DNA from: Streptomyces malaysiense
GTDB lineage: Bacteria; Actinomycetota; Actinomycetes; Streptomycetales; Streptomycetaceae
NCBI RefSeq assembly: GCF_000980885.2
Contig: NZ_LBDA02000041.1
Coordinates: forward strand, 1-55,488
DNA: 55,488 nt
Reading direction: 5' to 3'
Part shown: positions 17,236-24,355 of the stretch, piece by piece
Layout: every line of letters begins with the position of its first letter
Position numbering within the stretch: position 1 is the first letter of the stretch
Position numbers and translations under genes: made by a program
Notes under the pieces: model-generated
What the model saw: the letters and a program-made list of their open reading frames with translations, nothing else
Told to the model about the DNA's origin: nothing
Database searches by the model: none

Positions 17236-17271
17236 TCAACGATCGTTTTCGGCTAGTCATTCGATCGTTGA
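17236..17271. repeat. 10-bp inverted repeat TCAACGATCG / CGATCGTTGA
   Basis: Perfect 10-bp arms around a 16-nt loop, just past the stop of the luxC-like gene and between convergent genes. It could end transcription of the luxC-luxE operon. Both arms also contain CGATCGTT spaced 22 bp apart, two helix turns, which is operator-like. Confidence 0.45.
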
Positions 17272-17287
17272 TTCCCCATGTCAGCGC

Positions 17288-18673
17288 TCACCGCCCCCCG
17301 GCGACCCCCGGGATTCCCGCCATGGCGATGCTGACCCTGCGGCTGTACCGCTGGAGCGCCAGCTGGCCGTCATGGGGCTCGCCCGGGTAGCTGTCCAGCA
17401 TGGAGCCCGGTCGGGTCACCCGCAGGGCGCCGGCCCGGAAGAACTCGGTGGCGAGGGGCACGGTGTGGTCCGCCGAGGCGTGCAGGCCGACGGTCTGGAG
17501 GTAGCGGCGCATCGGGTGCAGGACCCGCACGATGTCCTCGCGCGGCAGGGGCTTGACCCAGACGGTCCCGAACAGGGGGGAGGCGGTGAGGCCGGGACGC
17601 TTGTCCGCGAGGACGTGCCAGCGGCCGCCCAGACCGCTGAACGTCCGCGTGAGGCCCAGGTGTTCCTCGAGGCGTGCGACGGTGACGACGTTCGTGACCT
17701 CCGCCTGCTCGGCCGTCTCCCTCGGGAGCTCGGGGAACGCCTCCGCCTCGGCGGACAACGCGTCCGCGAGGGCGCGGGCCTCCGTGAACAGCACCTCCGT
17801 GTCGTCGGTGTCGACGTAGACGACCTGGGGGCTGGTGCACGTGCGCTGGCCGTTGCGCAGGATGTCCCGCGCCAGCGCCCGCAGCGCGGCCCCGTCCCGG
17901 CGCTCGCCCGTGCGGTCGAGGTAGGCGAGCGATATCTTCGGCCCCCAGTCGACCAGCCGGCACCCCGACGGCAGGAACCGCGCGACCCCTTCGACCGCCT
18001 CCTCGGTCCCCCAGACCGCCACCGCGTCGGCCGGCCGGCACAACTGGCGCAGCCACTCGGTGTCACGGGAGGAGAACCGCAGGACCACGAGCCTCTCGCG
18101 CACCTGCCCCGAAGGATCGGCATCGGCGAGCGCCGCCAGCGCGTGCTGGGTGAACAGGCTCTCCCCGCCGCTGGTCTTGACAACGTTGACATTCCCCGCG
18201 AGCAGACCCTCGACGGCGCTGAGCACGCCGGCGACGGCCACGTTCCGCGGGGCGATGTGCACCAACGTGCCCACCGGCTGCCACAGTTCCGCCGCGTCGT
18301 CCGCGAACGCCGCCGGCACGGGCCGGTGCGCGGCCGTGCCGCCGAGCTCGGCCGTCAACTGGGCGGCCAGCAGACCACGGTCGAGGGCCGAGGCCAGCCC
18401 CGCGAGGGCGGACTCCGCGTCGCCGGCGGGAAGCGCCGTCGTGGCGGGATCCGTCAGATCGGCGAACAGCCGCTCGTACTCCGCGCCCTGCCGGTCGCCG
18501 AGCACCTCGGCGAACCGCTCGCACGCGCCCAGGACCCGCTCGGCGTCCAGCGGCCCGGACAGCGCGGGAAGGATGGTGCCGAGCCCACCGAGGCGGCGTC
18601 CGGCCTCCTCCTCGTCGACCCATTCCCCCTGCCAGTAGTAGGGCGTGGTCGTGGTCTGCGCGACGGTCGTCAT
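17288..18673 (-). CDS. luxC: LuxC-like fatty acyl-CoA/acyl-protein reductase
   Basis: 461 residues, near the 475-490 of bacterial LuxC. The NADP-binding aldehyde-dehydrogenase-like fold shows NVAVAGVLSAVEGLLAGNVNVVKTSG (about 144-168). The nucleophile lies in GQRTCTSPQVVYV, Cys279, as in luminous bacteria. WGPKISLAYLD is also characteristic. The enzyme reduces an activated acyl group to a fatty aldehyde. It overlaps the LuxE-like gene upstream as ATGA, so the pair would reduce a free acid to an aldehyde using ATP and NADPH. No luxAB is visible, so the aldehyde must serve another use. ATG at 18673 is set by the overlap. Confidence 0.85.
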   Translation of the reverse strand: MTTVAQTTTTPYYWQGEWVDEEEAGRRLGGLGTILPALSGPLDAERVLGACERFAEVLGDRQGAEYERLFADLTDPATTALPAGDAESALAGLASALDRGLLAAQLTAELGGTAAHRPVPAAFADDAAELWQPVGTLVHIAPRNVAVAGVLSAVEGLLAGNVNVVKTSGGESLFTQHALAALADADPSGQVRERLVVLRFSSRDTEWLRQLCRPADAVAVWGTEEAVEGVARFLPSGCRLVDWGPKISLAYLDRTGERRDGAALRALARDILRNGQRTCTSPQVVYVDTDDTEVLFTEARALADALSAEAEAFPELPRETAEQAEVTNVVTVARLEEHLGLTRTFSGLGGRWHVLADKRPGLTASPLFGTVWVKPLPREDIVRVLHPMRRYLQTVGLHASADHTVPLATEFFRAGALRVTRPGSMLDSYPGEPHDGQLALQRYSRRVSIAMAGIPGVAGGR

Positions 18674-19878
18674 CGAACCTCCAGAAGCTCCGCCGCGGCG
18701 ACGGCACACGTACGGTTGCGGCGCACACCCGCGCGCCCGTGGACCTCGAACCACGGTGTGGCGATCCCGCAGTCACCCGGCGGACGCAGCGTGCCGAGGT
18801 CGGCCATCAGCACGCTGTGGGCGGGCAGGGCCGTGATGAACGGCGACACGAACTGGAGGTAGCCCACGTCGCCGTACCCCACCGGCTCCAGGTCGCGCAC
18901 GTCCCGCACGACGCACCGCGCCCACACCGGCACATGGAAGTGATGCGCCGCGCACTCGATGTACGGGAGGCAGTGCTCGACCGAGCCGTAACAGTCCCGG
19001 ATCCGTTCACCCGGGATGCCGAGCCGCCGTTCGATCCCCTCCCGGAACTCCACGCGCCCGATGGCCCGGTCGGCGTGGCTCTTCCAGCCGCCGCCGGTCA
19101 ACACCACTGAGCCCTCCGGGAGGTGCAGCGGGGGGACCCCCATCGTCCCCATCCGCTCCAGCACGGTGTGCAGCAGTGCGGGGAACCCGACGATCCGTAC
19201 CGGCTCCTCGCGCGCCGCGAACTCCAGCAGGGCGTCGACACAGCCCATGGGGTCGAACTCATGGCCGTCACCGGTGTTGCGCAGCGCATGCCGGACGGCG
19301 GCGACGGGCGCGAAGTCGCACAGCTCGTTCAGTCCGTGGGCGGCGCCCATGGTGAGCCGCGGATCCGGCTCGTACCCGAGGACGAGATAGTTGGCGGGAC
19401 GCTCGACGTCGATCAGCCCCAGCGCCTTCATCGTCCACGCGTCCATCCGCTGCGCGGCTCCGATGGACCAGGCGTCGAACCCGATCTCCGTCTTCTCGCC
19501 ACCGGTCCCCGACGACGTCAGCCGCAGCGCCACGGCATCGTCGGCGATCGAGGTCAGGGCGTGTCTCTTGAACAAGTTGACATGTATGTACGGCAGTTCG
19601 GCGATCCGCCCGACACGGTCCGTATCCGGTGCCCCCGCCTCCTTCCACAGGGCCCCGTACAGCGGGTTGCGCAGCGCGTGCCAGGCGTTGATCTCCCGCA
19701 TGGCCGCGACGAACAGCTCGTCGGCGGCCTCGTCGGCGCGAAAGGGGTCGGAGACGTCGCACAACTCCTGGACCCGCGGCAGCTCTCCGGGTTCGGGTAC
19801 CTCCAGGGGCCGGAAGTACTTGGCGAGCGAATCGAGTTGACGTGCGAGTTCGGCGTCATCGGTCGACGCGGTGTTCAT
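18670..19878 (-). CDS. luxE: LuxE-like acyl-protein synthetase
   Basis: 402 residues. The adenylate-forming motif LTSSGTGGEKTEI (121-132) is the LuxE version of the Ser/Gly/Thr P-loop. YGSVEHCLPYIECAAHHFHVPVW and GYGDVGYLQFVSPFITALPAHSVLMADLG are family-typical. Cys391 close to the C-terminus is a candidate acyl-accepting cysteine, as known near the end of Photobacterium LuxE. It activates a fatty acid and transfers it to LuxC. It is first in the luxE-luxC operon, and ATG at 19878 has GGAG close by. Membership of the wider LuxE/PaaK acyltransferase family is certain; its acyl-chain preference is unknown. Confidence 0.85.
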   Translation of the reverse strand: MNTASTDDAELARQLDSLAKYFRPLEVPEPGELPRVQELCDVSDPFRADEAADELFVAAMREINAWHALRNPLYGALWKEAGAPDTDRVGRIAELPYIHVNLFKRHALTSIADDAVALRLTSSGTGGEKTEIGFDAWSIGAAQRMDAWTMKALGLIDVERPANYLVLGYEPDPRLTMGAAHGLNELCDFAPVAAVRHALRNTGDGHEFDPMGCVDALLEFAAREEPVRIVGFPALLHTVLERMGTMGVPPLHLPEGSVVLTGGGWKSHADRAIGRVEFREGIERRLGIPGERIRDCYGSVEHCLPYIECAAHHFHVPVWARCVVRDVRDLEPVGYGDVGYLQFVSPFITALPAHSVLMADLGTLRPPGDCGIATPWFEVHGRAGVRRNRTCAVAAAELLEVR

Positions 19879-20038
19879 GGCACTCCTTGTTGATCACTCC
19901 GTGTGCAGACCAAGTTGACCTCGCCGAGACTCGAATCCCCGACGGTCCCGACGGGTTTGAGCCAGCCGCGCGCGGACCTCCCGGATCGCGGACGGACCGG
20001 CGGGGATGGATCCCTGGCCGCCCATTAAGGTCGGGGAC

Positions 20039-20698
20039 ATGACACCAAGCCTCGGGGGCAGCGCCTTCGACTCCCTCCGCCTCGACGCCGTGACCGACCA
20101 GGAGGCGCTGCGCCGGGTCTACGAGCTTCCCCATGCCGCCGCCGTGCGCAAGCAGATGACCGAACTCACTGACCAGACAAGGGAGTTGATCGAGTGCTCC
20201 GGGCTGGTGCTGGTCGCCAGCGCGGACGCCGAGGGCAACTGCGACGTCTCTCCGCGTGGTGGCCCCGCCGGGTTCGTCTCCGTCCTGGACGCGCGGACGG
20301 TGGCGATACCGGACGCGACCGGAAACAAGCGTCTGGACACCCTTCAGAACGTCATCGCCACCGGACGGGCCGGGCTGCTGTTCGTCATCCCGGGGCGCGC
20401 CACCACGCTCCGGGTCAACGGCCGGGCCTGCGTGTCCACCCGCCCGGATCTGCTGTCCCAGCTGACCGCCGTGGGCAGGCCGCCGGCCAGCGCGCTGGTG
20501 CTGGGGATCGAGGAGGTCTACCCGCACTGCCCCAAGTCGCTTCTGCGCAGCGGCGCCTGGAAGCCGGAGCAGTGGCTGCCGGCGGACGCCCAGCCGACCT
20601 CGGCCGAGGTGACGCTGGCCCAGCTGCGGATGCCGGAGCTGACGATCGCCGACATCGAGCGGGCGGAGGCGGATTCGCTGAAGTACCGGTACGAGTAG
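20039..20698 (+). CDS. Pyridoxamine 5'-phosphate oxidase-family flavoprotein (MSMEG_1061-like)
   Basis: 219 residues. The split-barrel FMN fold is indicated by SGLVLVASADAEGNCDVSPRGGPAGFV, then TVAIPDATGNKRLDTLQNVIATGRAGLLFVIPGRATTLRVNGRA. The C-terminal stretch EEVYPHCPKSLLRSGAW is typical of the MSMEG_1061 subfamily of PPOX-type proteins of unknown substrate. The soluble enzyme probably uses FMN or F420. ATG at 20039 is preferred; an in-frame ATG at 20006 would add 11 residues. It is divergent from the luxE-luxC operon, and the tRNA-like element begins 4 bp after its stop on the other strand. Confidence 0.85.
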   Translation: MTPSLGGSAFDSLRLDAVTDQEALRRVYELPHAAAVRKQMTELTDQTRELIECSGLVLVASADAEGNCDVSPRGGPAGFVSVLDARTVAIPDATGNKRLDTLQNVIATGRAGLLFVIPGRATTLRVNGRACVSTRPDLLSQLTAVGRPPASALVLGIEEVYPHCPKSLLRSGAWKPEQWLPADAQPTSAEVTLAQLRMPELTIADIERAEADSLKYRYE

Positions 20699-20701
20699 GA
20701 G

Positions 20702-20799
20702 TGGCGGAGAGGGCAGGATTTGAACCTGCGTGGACCCCTGGAGGTCCGACCTTGAGACAAGCTCAGTGGTCCCCGATAAGCCGCTCCGGGCACCTCTCC
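20702..20799 (-). ncRNA. tRNA-like element, copy 1 (serine-type frame, aberrant anticodon arm, encoded CCA)
   Basis: On the minus strand: acceptor stem GGAGAGG/CCTCTCC, D-like stem CCCG/CGGG, variable-arm stem GGACC/GGTCC, T-arm GCAGG-TTCAAAT-CCTGC, then G and CCA. Between the D-like stem and the variable arm lie about 23 nt instead of 18. They pair as ACC/GGT plus TGAG/CTCA around the loop CTTGT, so no 7-nt anticodon loop forms. Copy 2 (51961-52054) has the same length and differs at 12 of 94 positions; the inner pair T-A here is C-G there, a compensatory change. It is therefore unlikely to be a working tRNA but is conserved as an RNA-like structure. A gene finder might label it tRNA-Ser. 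Confidence 0.7.
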
Positions 20800-20831
20800 T
20801 CGTTCCCGGCTCCGGGGCGGTGCCCCTCGCC

Positions 20832-20886
20832 GTTCACATGGAAGAGACTGGCAGGCGGCACTGACGCGGCGCTGACCCCGGTCTGA
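20832..20886 (-). repeat. Phased CTGA block upstream of tRNA-like copy 1
   Basis: On the plus strand GTTCACATG is followed by CTG at 20848 and CTGA at 20861, 20872 and 20883. The 13-11-11 nt spacing is exactly that found next to copy 2. In the element's own orientation these are TCAG motifs upstream of its 5' end, one per helix turn, like a multi-site activator or promoter region. GTTCAC also resembles a Pho-box half-site. Confidence 0.55.
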
Positions 20887-21054
20887 CGGGGCCTCTCCTT
20901 CGCCTGTATTGCGACCAGTTGATATGTGTATAAGCCACGAGTGTCACAGGACTGTCTCAGGGGCAGGTGCCGGGCAACCGGGGCGGCGGAGGCTCTGTCT
21001 CGATAGGCGCAAGGCCCGCTCACCGGGAGCGGGGCCCGTCCCCAGGGGGAAATG

Positions 21055-21654
21055 ATGCGCGTCCGGAAGATCTCGATGCTCGCTGTCGCCGGTGTTGCTC
21101 TCGGCCTGTCGCTCACGGCCTGCGGCGGCAGTGGCTCCGACAGCGCCTCGCCCTCCTCGACGGCGTCGTCCACCGCCACCAGCACCGCACAGCCCGGTTC
21201 CTCCGCCTCCGCTTCCTCCTCCGGTCAGGGCGCCACCCGCACCACGCCCGCGGGCACCGCGAAGAAGTCCGGGGTGAGCTGCACGAACCAGATCGACTAC
21301 GCCGGTGACCCGCGGTCGAACGCGGAGATCAACAGCATCGGTGAGCAGACGGGTCACTGCCCTGCCCCGGAGAAGGGCGGCAAGTCCTCGGGGACCCCGA
21401 AGAAGTCCGGGGTGAGCTGCACGAACCAGATCGACTACGCCGGTGACCCGCGGTCGAACGCGGAGATCAACAGCATCGGTGAGCAGACGGGTCACTGCCC
21501 TGCCCCGGAGAAGGGCGGCAAGCCCGCCGGTACCCCGAGGAAGCCCGGCGTCAGCTGCACCGACCAGATCGACTACGCGGGCGACCCCCGCTCCAACGCC
21601 GAGATCAACTCCATCGGCGAGGACACCGGCTACTGCCCGCCGGTCCAGCACTGA
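21055..21654 (+). CDS. Lipoprotein with three tandem 46-residue repeats
   Basis: 199 residues. A lipoprotein signal (VALGLSLTACGGSG, lipid Cys at about 24) is followed by a Ser/Ala/Thr-rich linker. Three repeats of 46 residues then follow, each holding CTNQIDYAGDPRSNAEINS and IGEQTGHCP with two cysteines. Repeats 1 and 2 are identical over the conserved part; repeat 3 has diverged (CTDQ, GEDTGYCPP). The paired cysteines suggest one disulfide per repeat on the outer face of the membrane. Function unknown. The ATG at 21055 fits the AGGGGG site better than the ATG three bases earlier. Confidence 0.88.
   Translation: MRVRKISMLAVAGVALGLSLTACGGSGSDSASPSSTASSTATSTAQPGSSASASSSGQGATRTTPAGTAKKSGVSCTNQIDYAGDPRSNAEINSIGEQTGHCPAPEKGGKSSGTPKKSGVSCTNQIDYAGDPRSNAEINSIGEQTGHCPAPEKGGKPAGTPRKPGVSCTDQIDYAGDPRSNAEINSIGEDTGYCPPVQH
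21261..21536 (+). repeat. Tandem 138-bp repeat inside the lipoprotein gene
   Basis: Two 138-bp units (21261-21398 and 21399-21536). The first 123 bp are identical between them, including all third positions; only the last 15 bp differ. A third, diverged unit starts at 21537. The identity points to a very recent duplication or ongoing gene conversion. Confidence 0.95.
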
Positions 21655-21688
21655 ATTCCCGGGGTTCCCGAACCGATCGGGAGCGCCA

Positions 21689-21730
21689 CGACGATGACCG
21701 CCGTCCGGCAGGGGACGGCGGTCATCGTCG
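21689..21730 (+). terminator. Strong stem-loop terminator of the lipoprotein gene
   Basis: A perfect 18-bp stem (CGACGATGACCGCCGTCC and its complement) with the 6-nt loop GGCAGG, followed by TTTCC. It begins 35 bp after the stop codon. Confidence 0.9.
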
Positions 21731-21997
21731 TTTCCGGCCACCGAAAGGCTCGGCGGCTCACGCGGCAGTCCCTCGATACCGCTGCCGCTCCGAAGCCGTC
21801 GCGCCGGGAAAGCGGGCGGATGCCGAAGGCCGGGCAATGCCACGGGAGTTGGCGAACGCCAGAAGTGGGTGGCCGGATTCCGCGTCAACCCCGTCGAACC
21901 GCATCGCCGGTTCAGGTGCTTGCGTGAGCTCCTGCGCTTATCCGGTGTTCCGGCAGAAAATAATCAACTCAACGACGCCATCGAACTGGAGCAATAC
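21731..21997. other. Non-coding stretch upstream of a small putative gene
   Basis: No convincing gene. An AT-richer patch around 21955-21975 (AAAATAATCAACTCAAC) may be promoter DNA for the small frame at 21998 or for the dehydrogenase gene at 22243. Confidence 0.4.
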
Positions 21998-22186
21998 ATG
22001 CGCCGTACCCGTATCGCCCCGCTCGCCGCTGCGGGCGCGCCGCCCGCGGCGAGCGCCTCCACCGGCACCGCCCTCGCGGCGGGCAGGGGCGACGTCGTGG
22101 TGTCGAGGACGGAACGGGCGCCCTTGACCGCGTACCCCGGACACCGCGCGCAGCCGGCGCCCGGCAGCGGTGCCGGCGCCGCCTGA
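21998..22186 (+). CDS. Small exported-protein candidate, possibly truncated
   Basis: 62 codons from an ATG with a good ribosome site (CTGGAG, 8 bp upstream). The start MRRTRIAPLAAAGAP and following Ala/Gly-rich stretch resemble a signal peptide, then GDVVVSRTERAPLTAYPG. I recall longer Streptomyces secreted proteins with a similar start and a DVVV...PLT motif, so this may be a shortened copy. No domain is recognisable. Confidence 0.3.
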   Translation: MRRTRIAPLAAAGAPPAASASTGTALAAGRGDVVVSRTERAPLTAYPGHRAQPAPGSGAGAA

Positions 22187-22242
22187 GCCGCGGCCCTCCG
22201 CTTCCGCCACACCCGCTTCCACACTTTGGAGAACCTGCGCAC

Positions 22243-23502
22243 ATGGCCGCCGAACTCGTCGTCATGGGGCTGGGGCACGTCGGGCTGCCGCTCTCCCGAG
22301 CCGCGGTCTCGGCCGGTCTGGCGACCGCGGGATACGACGTGTCCCGCCCGGTGGTCGACGGCCTCACCGGCGGCCGCTCACACGTCGGCGGCGTCGGCGA
22401 CACCGACGTCGCGGCCATGCTCCGCGCGGGCTTCCACGCCACGGACGACCCCGCGGTCCTCGAAGGCGCGCAGACCGTGGTGATCTGCGTGCCCACCGGG
22501 CTCACGGGCGCAGGCCTGCCCGACCTCTCCGCGGTCGAGGACGCGGCCACGGCCGTCGCCGCCCGCCTGCACCCCGGCATGCTCGTCGTCCTGGAGTCCA
22601 CCAGCTATCCGGGCACCACCGAGGACGTCGTACGCCCCCTGCTGGAGCGCGGCAGCGGACTGCGGGCCGGCGAGGACTTCCACCTCGCGTACTCCCCGCA
22701 GCGCATCGATCCCGGCAATCCCACCTGGGACGTCCGCAACACCCCCAAGATCGTGAGCGGCCGCACCGCGCTGTGCGCCAAACACGCCGTGGCGTTCTAC
22801 TCCCGGTTCGTGGACCAGCTCGTCGTCGCCCGCGGCACCCGCGAGGCGGAGATGGCCAAACTCCTGGAGAACACCTACCGCTACGTCAACATCGCCCTGG
22901 TCGACGAGGTGGCGCTGTTCTGCCACGAGACGGGCATCGACATCTGGGACGTCCTGCACTGCGCGGCGTCGAAGCCGTTCGGCTTCGCGCCGTTCAGCCC
23001 CGGCCCCGGCGTCGGCGGCCACTGCATCCCCGTCGACCCCCGCTACCTCGCCGCCCGCGCGGAGTCCCAGGGCTTCGCCTTCCGCACCCTCGCCGCGGCA
23101 CAGGACGTACTGAGCCGCATGCCGGACCATGTCGTGGAGCGCGCGCTGACCATCCTCACCGGGACGGCGGGACGTCCCGAAGGGGCGACGGCCCTGCTCC
23201 TCGGCGTCACCTACAAACCCGACGTGGCGGACATCCGCGAGACACCGGCCCGCCAGGTCGCCGCCGGGCTGCTCGCCGCCGGCGTCGAGGTTTCGTACCA
23301 CGACCCCTACGTCCCGGAGTTCACCGTCGGCGGGGCGCCGTTGCCCCGGACCGAGAACCTGCGGGACGCCCTGGACAGGGCCGACGTGGCCATCCTGCTC
23401 CAGGACCACGCCTGCTACGCGAGAGAGACGCTGGGCCAGGCCCGCTGCGCCCTGCTGGACACCCGAGGCAAGGCCGTGGGCAGCAGAGTCACCCTTCTCT
23501 GA
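22243..23502 (+). CDS. UDP-sugar 6-dehydrogenase (UDP-glucose/UDP-HexNAc dehydrogenase family)
   Basis: 419 residues. The NAD-binding motif MGLGHVGLP (8-16), the central-domain motif AEMAKLLENTYRYVNIALVDE with Lys206 and Asn210, and catalytic Cys261 in GVGGHCIPVDP are all present. LLGVTYKPDVADIRETPA marks the C-terminal UDP-binding domain. It oxidises C6 of a nucleotide sugar twice, to the uronate; the GGHCIPVDP form is common in the UDP-GlcNAc/ManNAc branch. It is a single gene with CTTTGGAG upstream. It lies 0.9 kb from the aminosugar-type cluster and could supply a uronate precursor, but no operon link exists. Confidence 0.87.
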   Translation: MAAELVVMGLGHVGLPLSRAAVSAGLATAGYDVSRPVVDGLTGGRSHVGGVGDTDVAAMLRAGFHATDDPAVLEGAQTVVICVPTGLTGAGLPDLSAVEDAATAVAARLHPGMLVVLESTSYPGTTEDVVRPLLERGSGLRAGEDFHLAYSPQRIDPGNPTWDVRNTPKIVSGRTALCAKHAVAFYSRFVDQLVVARGTREAEMAKLLENTYRYVNIALVDEVALFCHETGIDIWDVLHCAASKPFGFAPFSPGPGVGGHCIPVDPRYLAARAESQGFAFRTLAAAQDVLSRMPDHVVERALTILTGTAGRPEGATALLLGVTYKPDVADIRETPARQVAAGLLAAGVEVSYHDPYVPEFTVGGAPLPRTENLRDALDRADVAILLQDHACYARETLGQARCALLDTRGKAVGSRVTLL

Positions 23503-23566
23503 TCCCGCACCCCCGCCGGCCACGTCCGGCGCCCCCGGCCGGTCCGTAACCGGCACCCACAGCCCG

Positions 23567-23585
23567 CGCACGGCACCGCCGTGCG
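23567..23585. terminator. Short stem-loop after the dehydrogenase gene
   Basis: CGCACGGC-ACC-GCCGTGCG, 8-bp perfect stem with a 3-nt loop, 65 bp after the stop codon. Confidence 0.5.
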
Positions 23586-23654
23586 TGGTTGCGGCCCTGC
23601 CCAGGCGCCGCAGTTCAGTACCGACGTGACACCATCGTAAACAAGGAGAGACCC

Positions 23655-24188
23655 ATGAGCACCGCTGCCGCCAACGAGCGTCTGGTGAAGCGTTTCGACA
23701 AGTGGGACACCGACGGCAACGGGGTCCTCGACGCCGCCGACTTCCAGAGCGAGGCCGCGCGTATCGCCCAGAACCTGGGCAAGGACGCCGACTCGCCGGA
23801 GGTACGGGAACTCCACAGCGCCTTCATCGGGCTGTACGAGTACCTCGCCGACAAGGCGGGTGTCGGGGCCGGTGGCGTCATCAACCGCCAGCAGTTCCTC
23901 GACGCCACCGGCGACATGCTGTTCAAGGAGGGCGAGGCCAGCTTCAACCGTGCCCTGTCGCCCATCGTGAAGGCGCTCATCCGCCTGTGCGACGAGGACC
24001 ACGACGGCCAGATCGACGCCCGCGAGTTCCAGGCGTGGCTGTCCGGTGTCGGCGTGCCGCTGTCCGAGGCCGACCTGGCCTTCCAGAAGGTCGACACGAA
24101 CGGCGACGGGCGGCTGTCCGAGGACGAACTCCTGGAGGTCGTACGCGACTTCCACTTCGGCCGGCTGGAAGTCGAGCTGCTCGGCTGA
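23655..24188 (+). CDS. EF-hand calcium-binding protein (calerythrin/CabC-like)
   Basis: 177 residues, all helical in character. Three canonical 12-residue loops are visible: 18-29 (DTDGNGVLDAAD), 113-124 (DEDHDGQIDARE) and 147-158 (DTNGDGRLSEDE). The second hand (about 66-80, KAGVGAGGVINRQQF) has lost its acidic ligands. This 1-3-4 arrangement is that of calerythrin and the Streptomyces Cab proteins, cytosolic calcium buffers or sensors linked to aerial growth. ATG at 23655 follows AAGGAGAG. It stands alone, with terminators on both sides. Confidence 0.9.
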   Translation: MSTAAANERLVKRFDKWDTDGNGVLDAADFQSEAARIAQNLGKDADSPEVRELHSAFIGLYEYLADKAGVGAGGVINRQQFLDATGDMLFKEGEASFNRALSPIVKALIRLCDEDHDGQIDAREFQAWLSGVGVPLSEADLAFQKVDTNGDGRLSEDELLEVVRDFHFGRLEVELLG

Positions 24189-24210
24189 CCCGTCGGACCA
24201 CCTCCGGTGA

Positions 24211-24254
24211 CACGGGGTGGCGCCGCCGGGCTCAGCGGCCGGCGCCACCGCGTG
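24211..24254. terminator. Stem-loop after the EF-hand gene
   Basis: A 15-bp stem with one mismatch (CACGGGGTGGCGCCG against CGGCGCCACCGCGTG), 22 bp after the EF-hand stop. Confidence 0.75.
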
Positions 24255-24309
24255 CGCGACGACACCGGTGAGGGGCCGAGGCCGGACCCGCACGGGTCCG
24301 GCCACACCC

Positions 24310-24337
24310 GTGCCCCCGGATCCGAATCCGGGGGCAC
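24310..24337. terminator. Perfect 12-bp stem-loop ending the minus-strand cluster operon
   Basis: GTGCCCCCGGAT-CCGA-ATCCGGGGGCAC. It lies 18 bp past the stop of the last minus-strand gene (24356) and marks the left boundary of the biosynthetic cluster. Confidence 0.85.
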
Positions 24338-24355
24338 AGGGGCCCACGCCTGCGC

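Noticed and set aside
19931..19960. ACTCGAATCCCC resembling a tRNA T-arm upstream of luxE
   Set aside because: No matching acceptor, D or anticodon stems can be built around it.
20763..21185. 140-codon minus-strand frame ending in the tRNA-like element
   Set aside because: Its second half is the conserved flank of the element and its first part is antisense to the lipoprotein promoter; no ribosome site or codon bias.
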